This document shows, piece by piece, positions 51,560-59,991 of a stretch of DNA of 64,000 bases. The stretch is from an uncultured Eubacterium sp. (GTDB lineage Bacteria; Bacillota; Clostridia; Oscillospirales; Acutalibacteraceae): NCBI GenBank assembly GCA_910577195.1, contig CAJTLP010000004.1, positions 186,001 through 250,000 on the forward strand, written 5' to 3'. The notes beneath the pieces were generated by a model that had not been told where the DNA came from, searched no databases, and was given only the letters and a program-made list of their open reading frames with translations. Numbering within the stretch: the first letter of the stretch is position 1; each line of letters begins with the position of its first letter. The translations under genes and the position numbers were made by a program.

Positions 51560-52034
51560 AATCCTTTAACTCCTTTTTAAGTATTTCCCGTGCTCGTTTC
51601 AGCCTCATCTTAACGGTTGATTCCGTCAGTCTGAGGCAGGAGGCAATCTGCTTGACCGAGTAATCCTCATAATAAAACAGATATATAACAGTCTTATATT
51701 TATCATTAAGACTGATTATTTTTGCCTGGATATCCAGTGCTTTATCATCTTCATAGCCTTTGTCCGATATAATTTCTTCATTTAACGACATATTGCTGTG
51801 ACGAGAGGATTTCAGATAATCCTTGCATTTGTTAGATGTTACCCTTATGAGCCACGCTTTTTCGTGGGTTTCATTTGTAAAATGCGGTGCATTGTATAAT
51901 CTTTTAATGAAAACCTCCTGCAGGATATCCTCACTTTCCTGGGCACTGCCGGTGTGAAGATATGCAATGCGGTAAAGCGTATCGGCGTATTTGTCATATA
52001 TCTGCCTGAATATTTCATTATTATCATTACTCAT
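51546..52034 (-). CDS. ECF-type RNA polymerase sigma factor
   Basis: 162 residues from ATG 52034, 7-8 nt after AAGGAGG; the ATG at 52040 would be too close to it. Region 2 (YDKYADTLYRIAYLHTGSAQESEDILQEVFIKRL and HEKAWLIRVTSNKCKDYLKSS) and region 4 (YEDYSVKQIASCLRLTESTVKMRLKRAREILKKEL) are both clear. Upstream of and overlapping its putative anti-sigma. No autoregulated promoter was identified by eye. Confidence 0.93.
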   Translation of the reverse strand: MSNDNNEIFRQIYDKYADTLYRIAYLHTGSAQESEDILQEVFIKRLYNAPHFTNETHEKAWLIRVTSNKCKDYLKSSRHSNMSLNEEIISDKGYEDDKALDIQAKIISLNDKYKTVIYLFYYEDYSVKQIASCLRLTESTVKMRLKRAREILKKELKDYEEF

Positions 52035-52085
52035 CAGCATTCCTCCTTTCACAAATAATACGAGCAAGAAGATAAAAAGGTCACA

Positions 52086-52116
52086 AAAAAATCAGCCCGG
52101 AATATGAGCTGATTTT
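52086..52116 (-). terminator. Terminator of the small hypothetical gene (minus strand)
   Basis: On the minus strand a stem aaaatcagct / agctgatttt-like pair (52087-52096 with 52107-52116) is followed by TTTTTTTGTGA. Confidence 0.75.
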
Positions 52117-52128
52117 CTTGCCGTGTTA

Positions 52129-52443
52129 TTATACTCCGAATTTTTCGCAGAACTCATCAAGGGACTTGAAGTGTCCTGCGTATTCAAGGCTGTCTCTGTA
52201 TGTGTTCGTCATTTCAATCAGGTAGTCGGATACAAAATAATCCTCATAATCATCACCCTTCACAAGAACAATTCTCTTGTCCTCGTCGTATGAGGAGTAA
52301 TCATCACCGTAATAGTCACCCTCGATAAGATAGAGCTTAACCTCATCATATGAAATACTGTGGTTCAATATGCTTTTATGCTCAGTACATATTGTGTTCA
52401 GCCTGCTTTCAATAGAATCACAATAGGGTATGGTATTTTTCAT
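52129..52443 (-). CDS. Hypothetical protein, 104 residues, acidic and Tyr-rich
   Basis: Soluble, very acidic protein (YYGDDYSSYDEDKRIVLVKGDDYEDYFVSDYL), no membrane segment. Own terminator, so separate from the sigma gene. Start ATG 52443 follows AAAGGACGTGATGAT. No family recognised. Confidence 0.65.
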   Translation of the reverse strand: MKNTIPYCDSIESRLNTICTEHKSILNHSISYDEVKLYLIEGDYYGDDYSSYDEDKRIVLVKGDDYEDYFVSDYLIEMTNTYRDSLEYAGHFKSLDEFCEKFGV

Positions 52444-52551
52444 ATCATCACGTCCTTTGTTAATATTTTAACATACTGCAAAAATAATTACAAGTTACCT
52501 AAGATATATTACATTTTTTAAGAATATGGTGATTTTAAACAAAAATAATTA

Positions 52552-52580
52552 TTGATATGATACGGTTTTTATTGTATAAT
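52552..52580 (+). promoter_or_regulatory. Promoter of the beta-glucosidase gene
   Basis: TTGATA, 17-nt spacer, TATAAT; start about 38 nt before the ATG at 52625. Confidence 0.8.
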
Positions 52581-52624
52581 GGTAAACGATAAATGGTAAA
52601 AATTTGAGAGGAGCGTTTTTCAAT

Positions 52625-55084
52625 ATGAAACACCCGGAAATTATCAAAAAATTAAGCCTTGAGCAAAAGGCTGCTTTTGTTTCAGGCTACGACTACTGGC
52701 ATTTGAATTCTGCACCTGAGGCTGGATTGCCTCAGATTATGATTACAGACGGCCCTCACGGTCTTCGTAAGCAGAACAAGGACAAGAAAGCATCTGACGG
52801 TATCGGTCTCGGAAATTCAGTTCCTGCAACCTGTTTCCCTCCTGCATCAACAACATCATGCTCCTGGGACGAGGAGCTGATTCAGGAAGAGGGCGTGGCA
52901 CTTGCTGAAGAGTGCTTAAAGGAGCAGGTTTCAACCATTCTCGGACCAGGTACAAATATCAAGCGTTCACCTGTTTGCGGACGTAACTTTGAGTATTTCA
53001 GTGAGGACCCATATCTTGCAGGTAAATGCTCGGCAAGTCTTGTAAACGGTGTACAGTCTAAGGGTATCGGTACATCACTCAAGCACTTTGCTTGTAACTC
53101 ACAGGAAGCATACCGTATGGTTATCAATGAAGTAATTGATGAGAGAACGATGCGTGAACTTTATCTTACCGCTTTTGAAATCTGTGTAAAAGAGGCTCAG
53201 CCCTGGACAATTATGAACTCATATAACCGTATCAACGGCGTATATGCTTCTCAGAATGAGTGGCTTCAGGAAAAGGTGCTTCGTGACGAATGGGGCTTTG
53301 AGGGTCTCCTTGTTACAGACTGGGGTGCATCTGTTGACCGTATTCCCGGTCTTAAGTATGGTACTGACCTTGAAATGCCGTCATCAGGCGGACTGAATAC
53401 GAAGAAGATTATTGAGGCTGTTAAGAGCGGTGAGCTTGACGAGGCTATCCTTGACAAGAGAGTTGACAATGTAGTTGACCTTATCGTGAAGTCAAAGCCT
53501 GCACTTGAAAAGACACATACATATGATATTGATGCACATCACAAGCTTGCACAGAAGGTTGCCGAAGGCTCAATGGTACTTCTTAAAAATGATGATGCTA
53601 TTCTTCCTCTTAAGAAGGGACAGAAGGTTGCTGTAATCGGCGAAATGGCAAAGTCACCTCGTTTCCAGGGTGCAGGTTCATCAGTTATCAATCCTACAAA
53701 GCTTGATAATGCTTATGATGAGCTTTCAAAGCTTGGTGTGGATATGCTTTATGCAGCAGGCTATGAAAAAGGCAAGGATGAAATCAATGCTCAGCTTGTA
53801 AATGAGGCAGTTGAGGCTGCTAAGAAGGCTGATGTTGCTGTTGTATTCGCAGGACTTACAGAAGAGTTCGAGGGCGAGGGCTATGACAGACTTGACATTG
53901 AAATGCCGAAGAGCCATAACAATATTATTTCAGCCGTTGCTAAAGCGAATCCGAATACAGTCGTTGTTCTTGCAGGCGGCTCAGTCGTAAACATTACCTG
54001 GCTTGATGAGGTTAAGGCGCTTCTTAATTCAGGTCTCGGCGGTCAGGCAGGCGGTGCTGCTGTTGCAAATATCCTTGCAGGTGCGGTTAATCCGTCCGGT
54101 AAAACATCAGAAACCTATCCGCTTTCATTTGACCAGAATCCGACCTATGGTAATTATCCGGGCGGTCCTGTTACAAGTGAACACAGAGAGTCCGTATATA
54201 TCGGTTATCGTTATTATGATAAGGCAGAAAAGGATGTTCTTTTCCCATTTGGTTACGGCCTTTCCTACACAACCTTTGAATACAGTGATATCAAGCTTTC
54301 AGCTGACAGTATTAAGGATACAGATACAGTAACCGTATCCTTTAAGATTAAGAATACAGGCAGTGTTGACGGTGCAGAGGTTGCACAGATTTACGTTGCT
54401 GATAAGGAGTCAACAATCTTCAGACCTGTTAAAGAGCTTAAGGGCTTCAAGAAAGTATTCCTTAAGGCAGGCGAGGAAAAGGAAGTTTCTGTTGAGCTTT
54501 CAAAGAGAGCATTTGCGTTCTATAATGTTGAGCTTGGCGACTGGATGGTTGAAACAGGTGAGTTCGATATCCTTGTTGGTGCATCAAGCCGTGATATCAG
54601 ACTTTCTGCTGCAATGACAGTAACATCAACAGTTGATGCTGCTATTCCGGATTACAGAGAAACAGCTCCTGCTTATTATACAGCAGACCTTGACGGTATG
54701 AAGGGTGCTCAGTTTGAGGCTGTTTACGGTCAGGCGCTTCCTGATGATAAGCCTGATACCACAAAGAAGATTGATCTTTACTGCTGTCTCAACGATGCAC
54801 GCCATACAAAATGGGGCGGAAAAATCTGCAACCTTATTGAAGGCATTATGTCCAAAATGGGCTCTGCTGAGAACGGTGACGGAAAGATGCTTGCTGCAAT
54901 GGCAACTCAGATTCCAATCCGTAACTTTATTGCAATGTCAATGGGTGTTATGTCCGAGCCTATGGCAGAGGGACTTCTTATGATACTCAATGATGATGAG
55001 TCCAGCTTTGTTGGTTTCAATAAGCTGTTCTGGAGAATCGGCGGAGCACTCACAAGACTCCCTGCACTCCTTAAATCAATTTAA
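52625..55084 (+). CDS. Beta-glucosidase, GH3 family, cytoplasmic
   Basis: 819 residues from ATG 52625 (GAGAGGAG upstream). GH3 N-terminal barrel with TDGPHGLRKQ and GPGTNIKRSPVCGRNFEYFSEDP, nucleophile Asp232 in LLVTDWGAS; the alpha/beta sandwich domain carries VVFAGLTEEFEGEGYDR; a fibronectin-III-like domain follows (VSFKIKNTGSVDGAEVAQIYV). The final 130 residues (DLYCCLNDARHTKW onward) are an extra helical region seen in some Clostridia homologues. No signal peptide. Cleaves terminal beta-glucose from imported oligosaccharides or plant glycosides; exact substrate unknown. Confidence 0.93.
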   Translation: MKHPEIIKKLSLEQKAAFVSGYDYWHLNSAPEAGLPQIMITDGPHGLRKQNKDKKASDGIGLGNSVPATCFPPASTTSCSWDEELIQEEGVALAEECLKEQVSTILGPGTNIKRSPVCGRNFEYFSEDPYLAGKCSASLVNGVQSKGIGTSLKHFACNSQEAYRMVINEVIDERTMRELYLTAFEICVKEAQPWTIMNSYNRINGVYASQNEWLQEKVLRDEWGFEGLLVTDWGASVDRIPGLKYGTDLEMPSSGGLNTKKIIEAVKSGELDEAILDKRVDNVVDLIVKSKPALEKTHTYDIDAHHKLAQKVAEGSMVLLKNDDAILPLKKGQKVAVIGEMAKSPRFQGAGSSVINPTKLDNAYDELSKLGVDMLYAAGYEKGKDEINAQLVNEAVEAAKKADVAVVFAGLTEEFEGEGYDRLDIEMPKSHNNIISAVAKANPNTVVVLAGGSVVNITWLDEVKALLNSGLGGQAGGAAVANILAGAVNPSGKTSETYPLSFDQNPTYGNYPGGPVTSEHRESVYIGYRYYDKAEKDVLFPFGYGLSYTTFEYSDIKLSADSIKDTDTVTVSFKIKNTGSVDGAEVAQIYVADKESTIFRPVKELKGFKKVFLKAGEEKEVSVELSKRAFAFYNVELGDWMVETGEFDILVGASSRDIRLSAAMTVTSTVDAAIPDYRETAPAYYTADLDGMKGAQFEAVYGQALPDDKPDTTKKIDLYCCLNDARHTKWGGKICNLIEGIMSKMGSAENGDGKMLAAMATQIPIRNFIAMSMGVMSEPMAEGLLMILNDDESSFVGFNKLFWRIGGALTRLPALLKSI

Positions 55085-55097
55085 TCCTATAAAAATA

Positions 55098-55129
55098 AAA
55101 CTGCTTTGGATTATCCAAAGCAGTTTTTA
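55098..55129 (+). terminator. Terminator of the GH3 gene
   Basis: Perfect 13-bp stem aaactgctttgga / tccaaagcagttt with a 3-nt loop and a T-rich tail. Confidence 0.92.
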
Positions 55130-55136
55130 TATATAG

Positions 55137-55261
55137 TAAATTATAGCTTGGTGTAGGGGAGGGTCTCCGTGCCCTCCCAAAAAATATGAAAAATGGGCAG
55201 GCGTGGAAACCTGTCCCTACAGAATGTCAATAACATTATTGATTAACTAACCAATAATTTA
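55137..55261. repeat. Dispersed inverted-repeat element, copy 3 (full length)
   Basis: Outer repeats 55137-55152 and 55246-55261, core 55153-55220 and a 25-nt spacer 55221-55245. Taken in reverse complement it matches copy 1 over its full length with few differences, including the spacer. It lies between the GH3 and DUF2798 genes. Confidence 0.85.
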
Positions 55262-55268
55262 ATCTATA

Positions 55269-55835
55269 TTACACATTTTGTTCTTCTCTTTTCTTTATAT
55301 CCTTTCTGAACAAAAATTTGAATACAGTTCTGATAAGCGGCTGGATAAAGAAAAGCTGCGTAAAGAAAGCAAATGGGAAATTGAAGCAAACAAGCTTTAA
55401 CCAATTTGCAAGCAGTGTCAGGAAATTGAAACCTGCATAATACGGATAATACATAAATGCTGCAATAAAGCTCATTGCAGGACACATAAGACCTACAGTT
55501 GCACATATGATTGCAGTCTCAAAAATTACAGGATTTGTGCTTCTTGGGTCAAACACCTTTGATGCAAGCTTAAATGAGCACGGACTGCCCATAACTACCT
55601 CGAGGGTATATGCACATACAAACTCGATAAGGATAATTGCCCATATCGGCATCATTTTGCCGAACATGGAAACGCCGCCCATTGCGTTGATTGCTTTGAG
55701 CACACTTCCTTCACCTGTTATTTCCATAAAGGTTGGACCGTTTACAACATAAAGGCTGTAAAAGACGTAGGCGTGGACAGTAACGATTACTGTGAGCAGT
55801 GCGAATATCATTCGCTGAAATTGATTTCTTGGCAT
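55269..55835 (-). CDS. DUF2798 family membrane protein
   Basis: 188 residues from ATG 55835 (AAAAGGAGA upstream). Two DUF2798-like halves, each with a pair of hydrophobic helices (FQRMIFALLTVIVTVHAYVFYSLYV; FETAIICATVGLMCPAMSFIAAFMYYPY), about four to five membrane segments and a basic C-terminal tail. Function unknown. Confidence 0.82.
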   Translation of the reverse strand: MPRNQFQRMIFALLTVIVTVHAYVFYSLYVVNGPTFMEITGEGSVLKAINAMGGVSMFGKMMPIWAIILIEFVCAYTLEVVMGSPCSFKLASKVFDPRSTNPVIFETAIICATVGLMCPAMSFIAAFMYYPYYAGFNFLTLLANWLKLVCFNFPFAFFTQLFFIQPLIRTVFKFLFRKDIKKREEQNV

Positions 55836-56096
55836 AATAAATCTCCTTTTGTGTAAAAATTTTGCATAAAAAATCACAAGCGGTGTAGGGCATCATAAGT
55901 CTTTTTACATATCAGCGTAATCAGATTTACGTGCAAAGCACCACTTGTGTCTCTTATGTCTTATTCATTTTTCGATTTATATTATCATAATTTTCATTTT
56001 CGGTCAAAGGGTATTTTGTCCAAAAGTTGATTGTATTCATAAATAATTTATGTTAAAATAATCTATACTGAAGCAATCTGTGATAGGAGGGATATT
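55836..56096. promoter_or_regulatory. Divergent intergenic region with inverted repeat
   Basis: 261 nt without an ORF. cacaagcggtg (55875-55885) pairs with caccacttgtg (55939-55949, one mismatch or G-U), placed in the 5' leader of the minus-strand DUF2798 gene. No clear promoter with 17-bp spacing was found for either gene. Confidence 0.4.
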
Positions 56097-57734
56097 GTGA
56101 AAAAGACAGTTTCTGTATTATTAGGTACAGTCGTTTTACTGTTGACTGTTTTATATGCGAATATTATTTCTCCTGCGAAGGAACAGCTTGTGGATATAGA
56201 AAAGACACAGCTGGGTGCAACGGATACATACTATACCTTTGAAGCGTCAACAGGAACGCTGACAATCAGCGGTATCGGTATGACTCCCAACTTCCGTAAC
56301 GACAGTGTGTCCCAGCCGTGGTATGAATGGCGTGATGAATCCATAAAAAAGGTTGTGGTTGAAGAGGGAATCACTGCATTAGGTGATTACTTTTTCTACA
56401 ATGTACGCGCAACTGATTTTGAACTGCCTTCCACTCTGACTGCTATTGGTAATTATACCCTGAGCGGTATTAATTCTGCAGAAAGTATAACACTTCCTGA
56501 GGAATTGATATCCATCGGCAACAATGCTTTTTATTACTCAACGAATTTGAAAAGTATTACCATTCCGGCGGCTGTGACAAAAATAGGCTCGTCAGCTTTT
56601 GAAAACTGCTTGGCACTTGAAAGTGTTGTTTTTGAGGATATGTATTCCGATATTTCCGTTGGTTCAAAAGCATTCCTTCGCTGTCCGAATCTGAAAAGCG
56701 TTGATGTGCCGAAACGAGCAACGCTGCTATCCTACAGCTTCGGCTTTGAGAAAAACAAGGTCGGCTACGTGTACAGTGATTTTGTGCTGAATGTTTACCG
56801 TGATTCACCTGCATATACCTATGCTACAGATAAAATCAAAAATACAGATAACTATCATGTATTGAATGAATTTACAATCAAAGAGGGTCAGTCAGTAGGC
56901 TGCGAATACTTTATGGATTCCTTCAGGGATGAAATGTATTTTATCTTTACACCTGCCGTAAGCGATAATTATAAATTCTTTTCACTTGGCAGTGTTGATG
57001 TCGATTGTATATTCAATGATACATTGTACGATGATAACTCCCTTGATGATTTGAATTTTACGGTTGAAGGGTATCTTGAGGCAGGCAGGGAATATGTATT
57101 CACTGTAAAATGCGTAAGTGAAATGTCTCTCGGCAGCTTTACGGTTAATATGGAAAACACACATAGCTATGTTCGTACCGTTGTGCCTGAAACCTTGACC
57201 ACTGACGGATATACATTATATAATTGTGAAAACTGTGGTTTCAGCTATAAAACGGATTTTGTTAAAAGGCTCGGTGTTCACATAACAGGCAGAGTGCTTT
57301 TAATGGAAAAGCCTGACGGAAGCAGTGTAAACCACTATCCTGTCAGAAATGCATATATATCAGCCGGCGGAAAGAATCTTGTACTCACGGACAGTGACGG
57401 AAATTTTGATTTTTACGTTCCGGCATCTGTGGGAACATTTTCAGTAAGTTCACCGTTTGCAGCGGCAAGAAATATGGACATTGTCAGTGATGCGGATATG
57501 AATATGAAGCTTGGTGATATAACTTTATTTAATGATGATTATCATCCTGACGGATATGTGAATGCAAAGGATTTTGCTGTGTTCAGAAAGCTTTATGGGG
57601 AATATACCGACGATAACAGGTATATTTGTGAAATGCTTGATTATAATCAGGACGGAATCATTGATGATGAGGACTTCAGACACGCGGAAAATTTTTTCAC
57701 GTATGGAAAAATTACCGAAAGTATTTATGATTAA
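56097..57734 (+). CDS. Secreted leucine-rich-repeat protein with C-terminal dockerin
   Basis: 545 residues, GTG start after AGGAGGG. Signal peptide (KKTVSVLLGTVVLLLTVLYA), then BspA-type leucine-rich repeats at about 80-220 (ITLPEELISIGNNAFYYSTNLKSITIPAAVTKIGSSAFENC), a beta-rich region, a cysteine pair (CENCGFSY), a carboxypeptidase-regulatory-like beta domain (GRVLLMEKPDGSS...VLTDSDGNFDFYVPA), and a type I-like dockerin: two calcium loops, DDYHPDGYVNAKDF and LDYNQDGIIDDEDF. It likely binds a cohesin on a cell-surface scaffold; the LRR part may bind host or plant ligands. Confidence 0.85.
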   Translation: MKKTVSVLLGTVVLLLTVLYANIISPAKEQLVDIEKTQLGATDTYYTFEASTGTLTISGIGMTPNFRNDSVSQPWYEWRDESIKKVVVEEGITALGDYFFYNVRATDFELPSTLTAIGNYTLSGINSAESITLPEELISIGNNAFYYSTNLKSITIPAAVTKIGSSAFENCLALESVVFEDMYSDISVGSKAFLRCPNLKSVDVPKRATLLSYSFGFEKNKVGYVYSDFVLNVYRDSPAYTYATDKIKNTDNYHVLNEFTIKEGQSVGCEYFMDSFRDEMYFIFTPAVSDNYKFFSLGSVDVDCIFNDTLYDDNSLDDLNFTVEGYLEAGREYVFTVKCVSEMSLGSFTVNMENTHSYVRTVVPETLTTDGYTLYNCENCGFSYKTDFVKRLGVHITGRVLLMEKPDGSSVNHYPVRNAYISAGGKNLVLTDSDGNFDFYVPASVGTFSVSSPFAAARNMDIVSDADMNMKLGDITLFNDDYHPDGYVNAKDFAVFRKLYGEYTDDNRYICEMLDYNQDGIIDDEDFRHAENFFTYGKITESIYD

Positions 57735-57745
57735 ATGTATAAATT

Positions 57746-57778
57746 AGGCACTTTTCTATATTGAAAATTAAAGTGTCT
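57746..57778 (+). terminator. Weak terminator-like hairpin overlapping the pur promoter
   Basis: aggcacttt (57746-57754) pairs with aaagtgtct (57770-57778, one G-U). The -35 box of the next promoter lies in its loop. Confidence 0.4.
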
Positions 57779-57789
57779 TAATATATAAT
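57761..57789 (+). promoter_or_regulatory. Promoter of the pur gene cluster
   Basis: TTGAAA, 17-nt spacer, TATAAT, 33 nt before purE. The short leader leaves no room for a purine riboswitch or tandem PurR boxes downstream of it. Confidence 0.82.
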
Positions 57790-57821
57790 AACTATGATAT
57801 TTTTTTATAAAGGAGAGTATT

Positions 57822-58319
57822 ATGAAGAAGGTTGCAATCATTATGGGCTCAGACAGCGATTTGCCGATTGTTACACCGGCAATCAAGCAGTTAAAGGAGC
57901 TTGGTATTGAAACTGAGGTAAGGGTTATGAGTGCCCATCGTACACCGCAGGAGGCAAATGAATTTTCATCAAATGCCATTGAAAACGGATTTGGAGTTAT
58001 TATTGCAGCAGCAGGTATGGCTGCTCATCTCGGCGGAGTTCTCGCAGCATCAACCACACTTCCTGTTATCGGTATTCCTTGTTCAGCTAAGGTGCTTGAC
58101 GGTATGGATGCAATGCTTGCAACGGTTATGATGCCTCCGGGAATTCCTGTGGCTACTGTTGGCGTTAACGCAGCTAAGAATGCTGCTATCCTTGCAGCAG
58201 AGATTATTGCTGTAGGTGATGCTGACTTAATGAAAAAGCTGCAGGATATGAGAAAAGATATGGCACAGCAGGTTCGTGAAAAGGATGCTGCATTACAGGA
58301 AAAACTTAAGGAGATATAA
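57822..58319 (+). CDS. purE: N5-carboxyaminoimidazole ribonucleotide mutase
   Basis: Purine synthesis. 165 residues: IIMGSDSDLPI and SAHRTPQEANEF with IAAAGMAAHLGGVLA hold the active site. No purK or purC adjoins, so this could be either the mutase (needing PurK) or the class II carboxylase; class I bacterial type is favoured by sequence. AAAGGAGAG RBS; purM follows by 5 nt. Confidence 0.95.
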   Translation: MKKVAIIMGSDSDLPIVTPAIKQLKELGIETEVRVMSAHRTPQEANEFSSNAIENGFGVIIAAAGMAAHLGGVLAASTTLPVIGIPCSAKVLDGMDAMLATVMMPPGIPVATVGVNAAKNAAILAAEIIAVGDADLMKKLQDMRKDMAQQVREKDAALQEKLKEI

Positions 58320-58324
58320 CAGAT

Positions 58325-59362
58325 ATGGAAAAAAGTTTCAGCGAAAGCTATGCAGCAGCAGGTGTTGATGTAACCGCAGGTTATGAATCTGTTGAGCTTA
58401 TTAAATCACATGTTAAAAGAACAACGATTCCGGGTGTGCTCGGTGGTATCGGCGGTTTCGGCGGTATGTTTGAAATTCCTTACGGCGAGTATAAGAATCC
58501 TGTTCTTGTATCAGGTACAGACGGTGTAGGAACAAAAATCAAGCTTGCTTACCTTATGGACAAGCATGATACAGTCGGTATTGACTGTGTGGCAATGTGT
58601 GTTAACGACGTTGCCTGCTCAGGAGCTAAGCCGCTCTTCTTCCTTGACTATATTGCCTGCGGCAAAAACTATCCTGAAAAGATTGCACAGATTGTTGCAG
58701 GTGTTGCAGAGGGCTGTGTTCAGGCAGGCTGTGCTCTTGTAGGCGGTGAGACTGCGGAGCATCCGGGTCTTATGCCGAATGAGGAATATGACCTTGCAGG
58801 CTTTACCGTTGGTATCGGCGAAAAGGACAAGCTTGTTTCAGGTGAAAATCTTAAGGCAGGCGATGTTCTTATCGGTGTTGCATCATCAGGTATTCATTCA
58901 AACGGCTTTTCACTTATCAGAAAAGTATTCAATATCAATGAAGAGACCATCAAGGTTTACTATGACGAGCTTGGTAAAACGCTCGGTGAGGAGCTTATTA
59001 CCCCTACAAGAATTTATGTTAAACCTCTTCTTGCTCTTATGGAAAAGGTAACTGTAAATGCAATCAGCCATATCACAGGCGGCGGCTTTTACGAAAATGT
59101 TCCGAGAATGCTCAGTGATGGCTTTACTGCTGTTATTGAAAAGGATAAATGCTTTAAAAAGCCTATTTTTGACCTTATTGCAAAAACAGGCAATATCCCT
59201 GAAAGAGATATGTATAACACCTTTAATATGGGTACAGGTCTTGTGATTGCAGTTGATGCTGATAAGGCAGATGAGGCTGTACGCATTCTTGAGGAAAATG
59301 GTGAGCAGGCTGCCATTATCGGTGAAATCAAAGCAGGCGAAAAGGGTGTTGAATTAGTATGA
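58325..59362 (+). CDS. purM: Phosphoribosylformylglycinamidine cyclo-ligase (AIR synthetase)
   Basis: Makes aminoimidazole ribonucleotide. 345 residues with VLGGIGGFGGMFE, VSGTDGVGTKIKLAY, ALVGGETAEHPGL and ITGGGFYENVPRML. Overlaps purN by 4 nt (ATGA). Confidence 0.97.
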   Translation: MEKSFSESYAAAGVDVTAGYESVELIKSHVKRTTIPGVLGGIGGFGGMFEIPYGEYKNPVLVSGTDGVGTKIKLAYLMDKHDTVGIDCVAMCVNDVACSGAKPLFFLDYIACGKNYPEKIAQIVAGVAEGCVQAGCALVGGETAEHPGLMPNEEYDLAGFTVGIGEKDKLVSGENLKAGDVLIGVASSGIHSNGFSLIRKVFNINEETIKVYYDELGKTLGEELITPTRIYVKPLLALMEKVTVNAISHITGGGFYENVPRMLSDGFTAVIEKDKCFKKPIFDLIAKTGNIPERDMYNTFNMGTGLVIAVDADKADEAVRILEENGEQAAIIGEIKAGEKGVELV

Positions 59363-59982
59363 TGAACATAGCAGTTCTTGTATCAGGCGGCGGCACAAAT
59401 CTGCAGGCACTGATTGATGCCCAGAATCACGGTGAAATCAAGAATGGAAAAATCACCTGTGTTATCGCATCCAAGCCTGATGCCTATGCTCTTGAAAGAG
59501 CTGAGAAAAACGGTATTGCTACACGCGTTATCGCAAGAAAAGAGTATGATGATGTTCATACCTATACAAAAGCAGTAACCGATGCACTCATTGAGGAAAA
59601 GGCAGACCTTGTTGTTTATGCAGGCTTTATGACAATACTGGATGAGCAGATTGTCAAGGCTTTCCCTTACAAGATGATGAATGTTCATCCTGCACTGATT
59701 CCGTCCTTTTGCGGCAAAGGCTTTTACGGACTTCATGTTCACGAGGCTGTGCTGGAAAAGGGTGTTAAGCTGACAGGTGCAACAGTTCATTTTGTAACAG
59801 AGGAGTGCGACGGCGGACCGATTATTCTTCAGAAGGCGGCTGCTGTTGAAAACGGTGATACTCCTGAGATTCTGCAGAAAAGAGTTATGGAGCAGTGCGA
59901 ATGGAAAATTCTTCCGCAGGCTGTGTCCCTTTTCTGTGAAGGCAGAATAAAAGTAATTGATAATAAGACTGAAATAATCTGA
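59359..59982 (+). CDS. purN: Phosphoribosylglycinamide formyltransferase
   Basis: Folate-dependent GAR transformylase. 207 residues: VLVSGGGTNLQAL binds the phosphate; AGFMTILDEQIVKAF and NVHPALIPSFCGKGFYG with HFVTEECDGGPII form the catalytic site. Two ATG codons in a row (59359, 59362). Confidence 0.96.
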   Translation: MMNIAVLVSGGGTNLQALIDAQNHGEIKNGKITCVIASKPDAYALERAEKNGIATRVIARKEYDDVHTYTKAVTDALIEEKADLVVYAGFMTILDEQIVKAFPYKMMNVHPALIPSFCGKGFYGLHVHEAVLEKGVKLTGATVHFVTEECDGGPIILQKAAAVENGDTPEILQKRVMEQCEWKILPQAVSLFCEGRIKVIDNKTEII

Positions 59983-59991
59983 GGTGATAGA

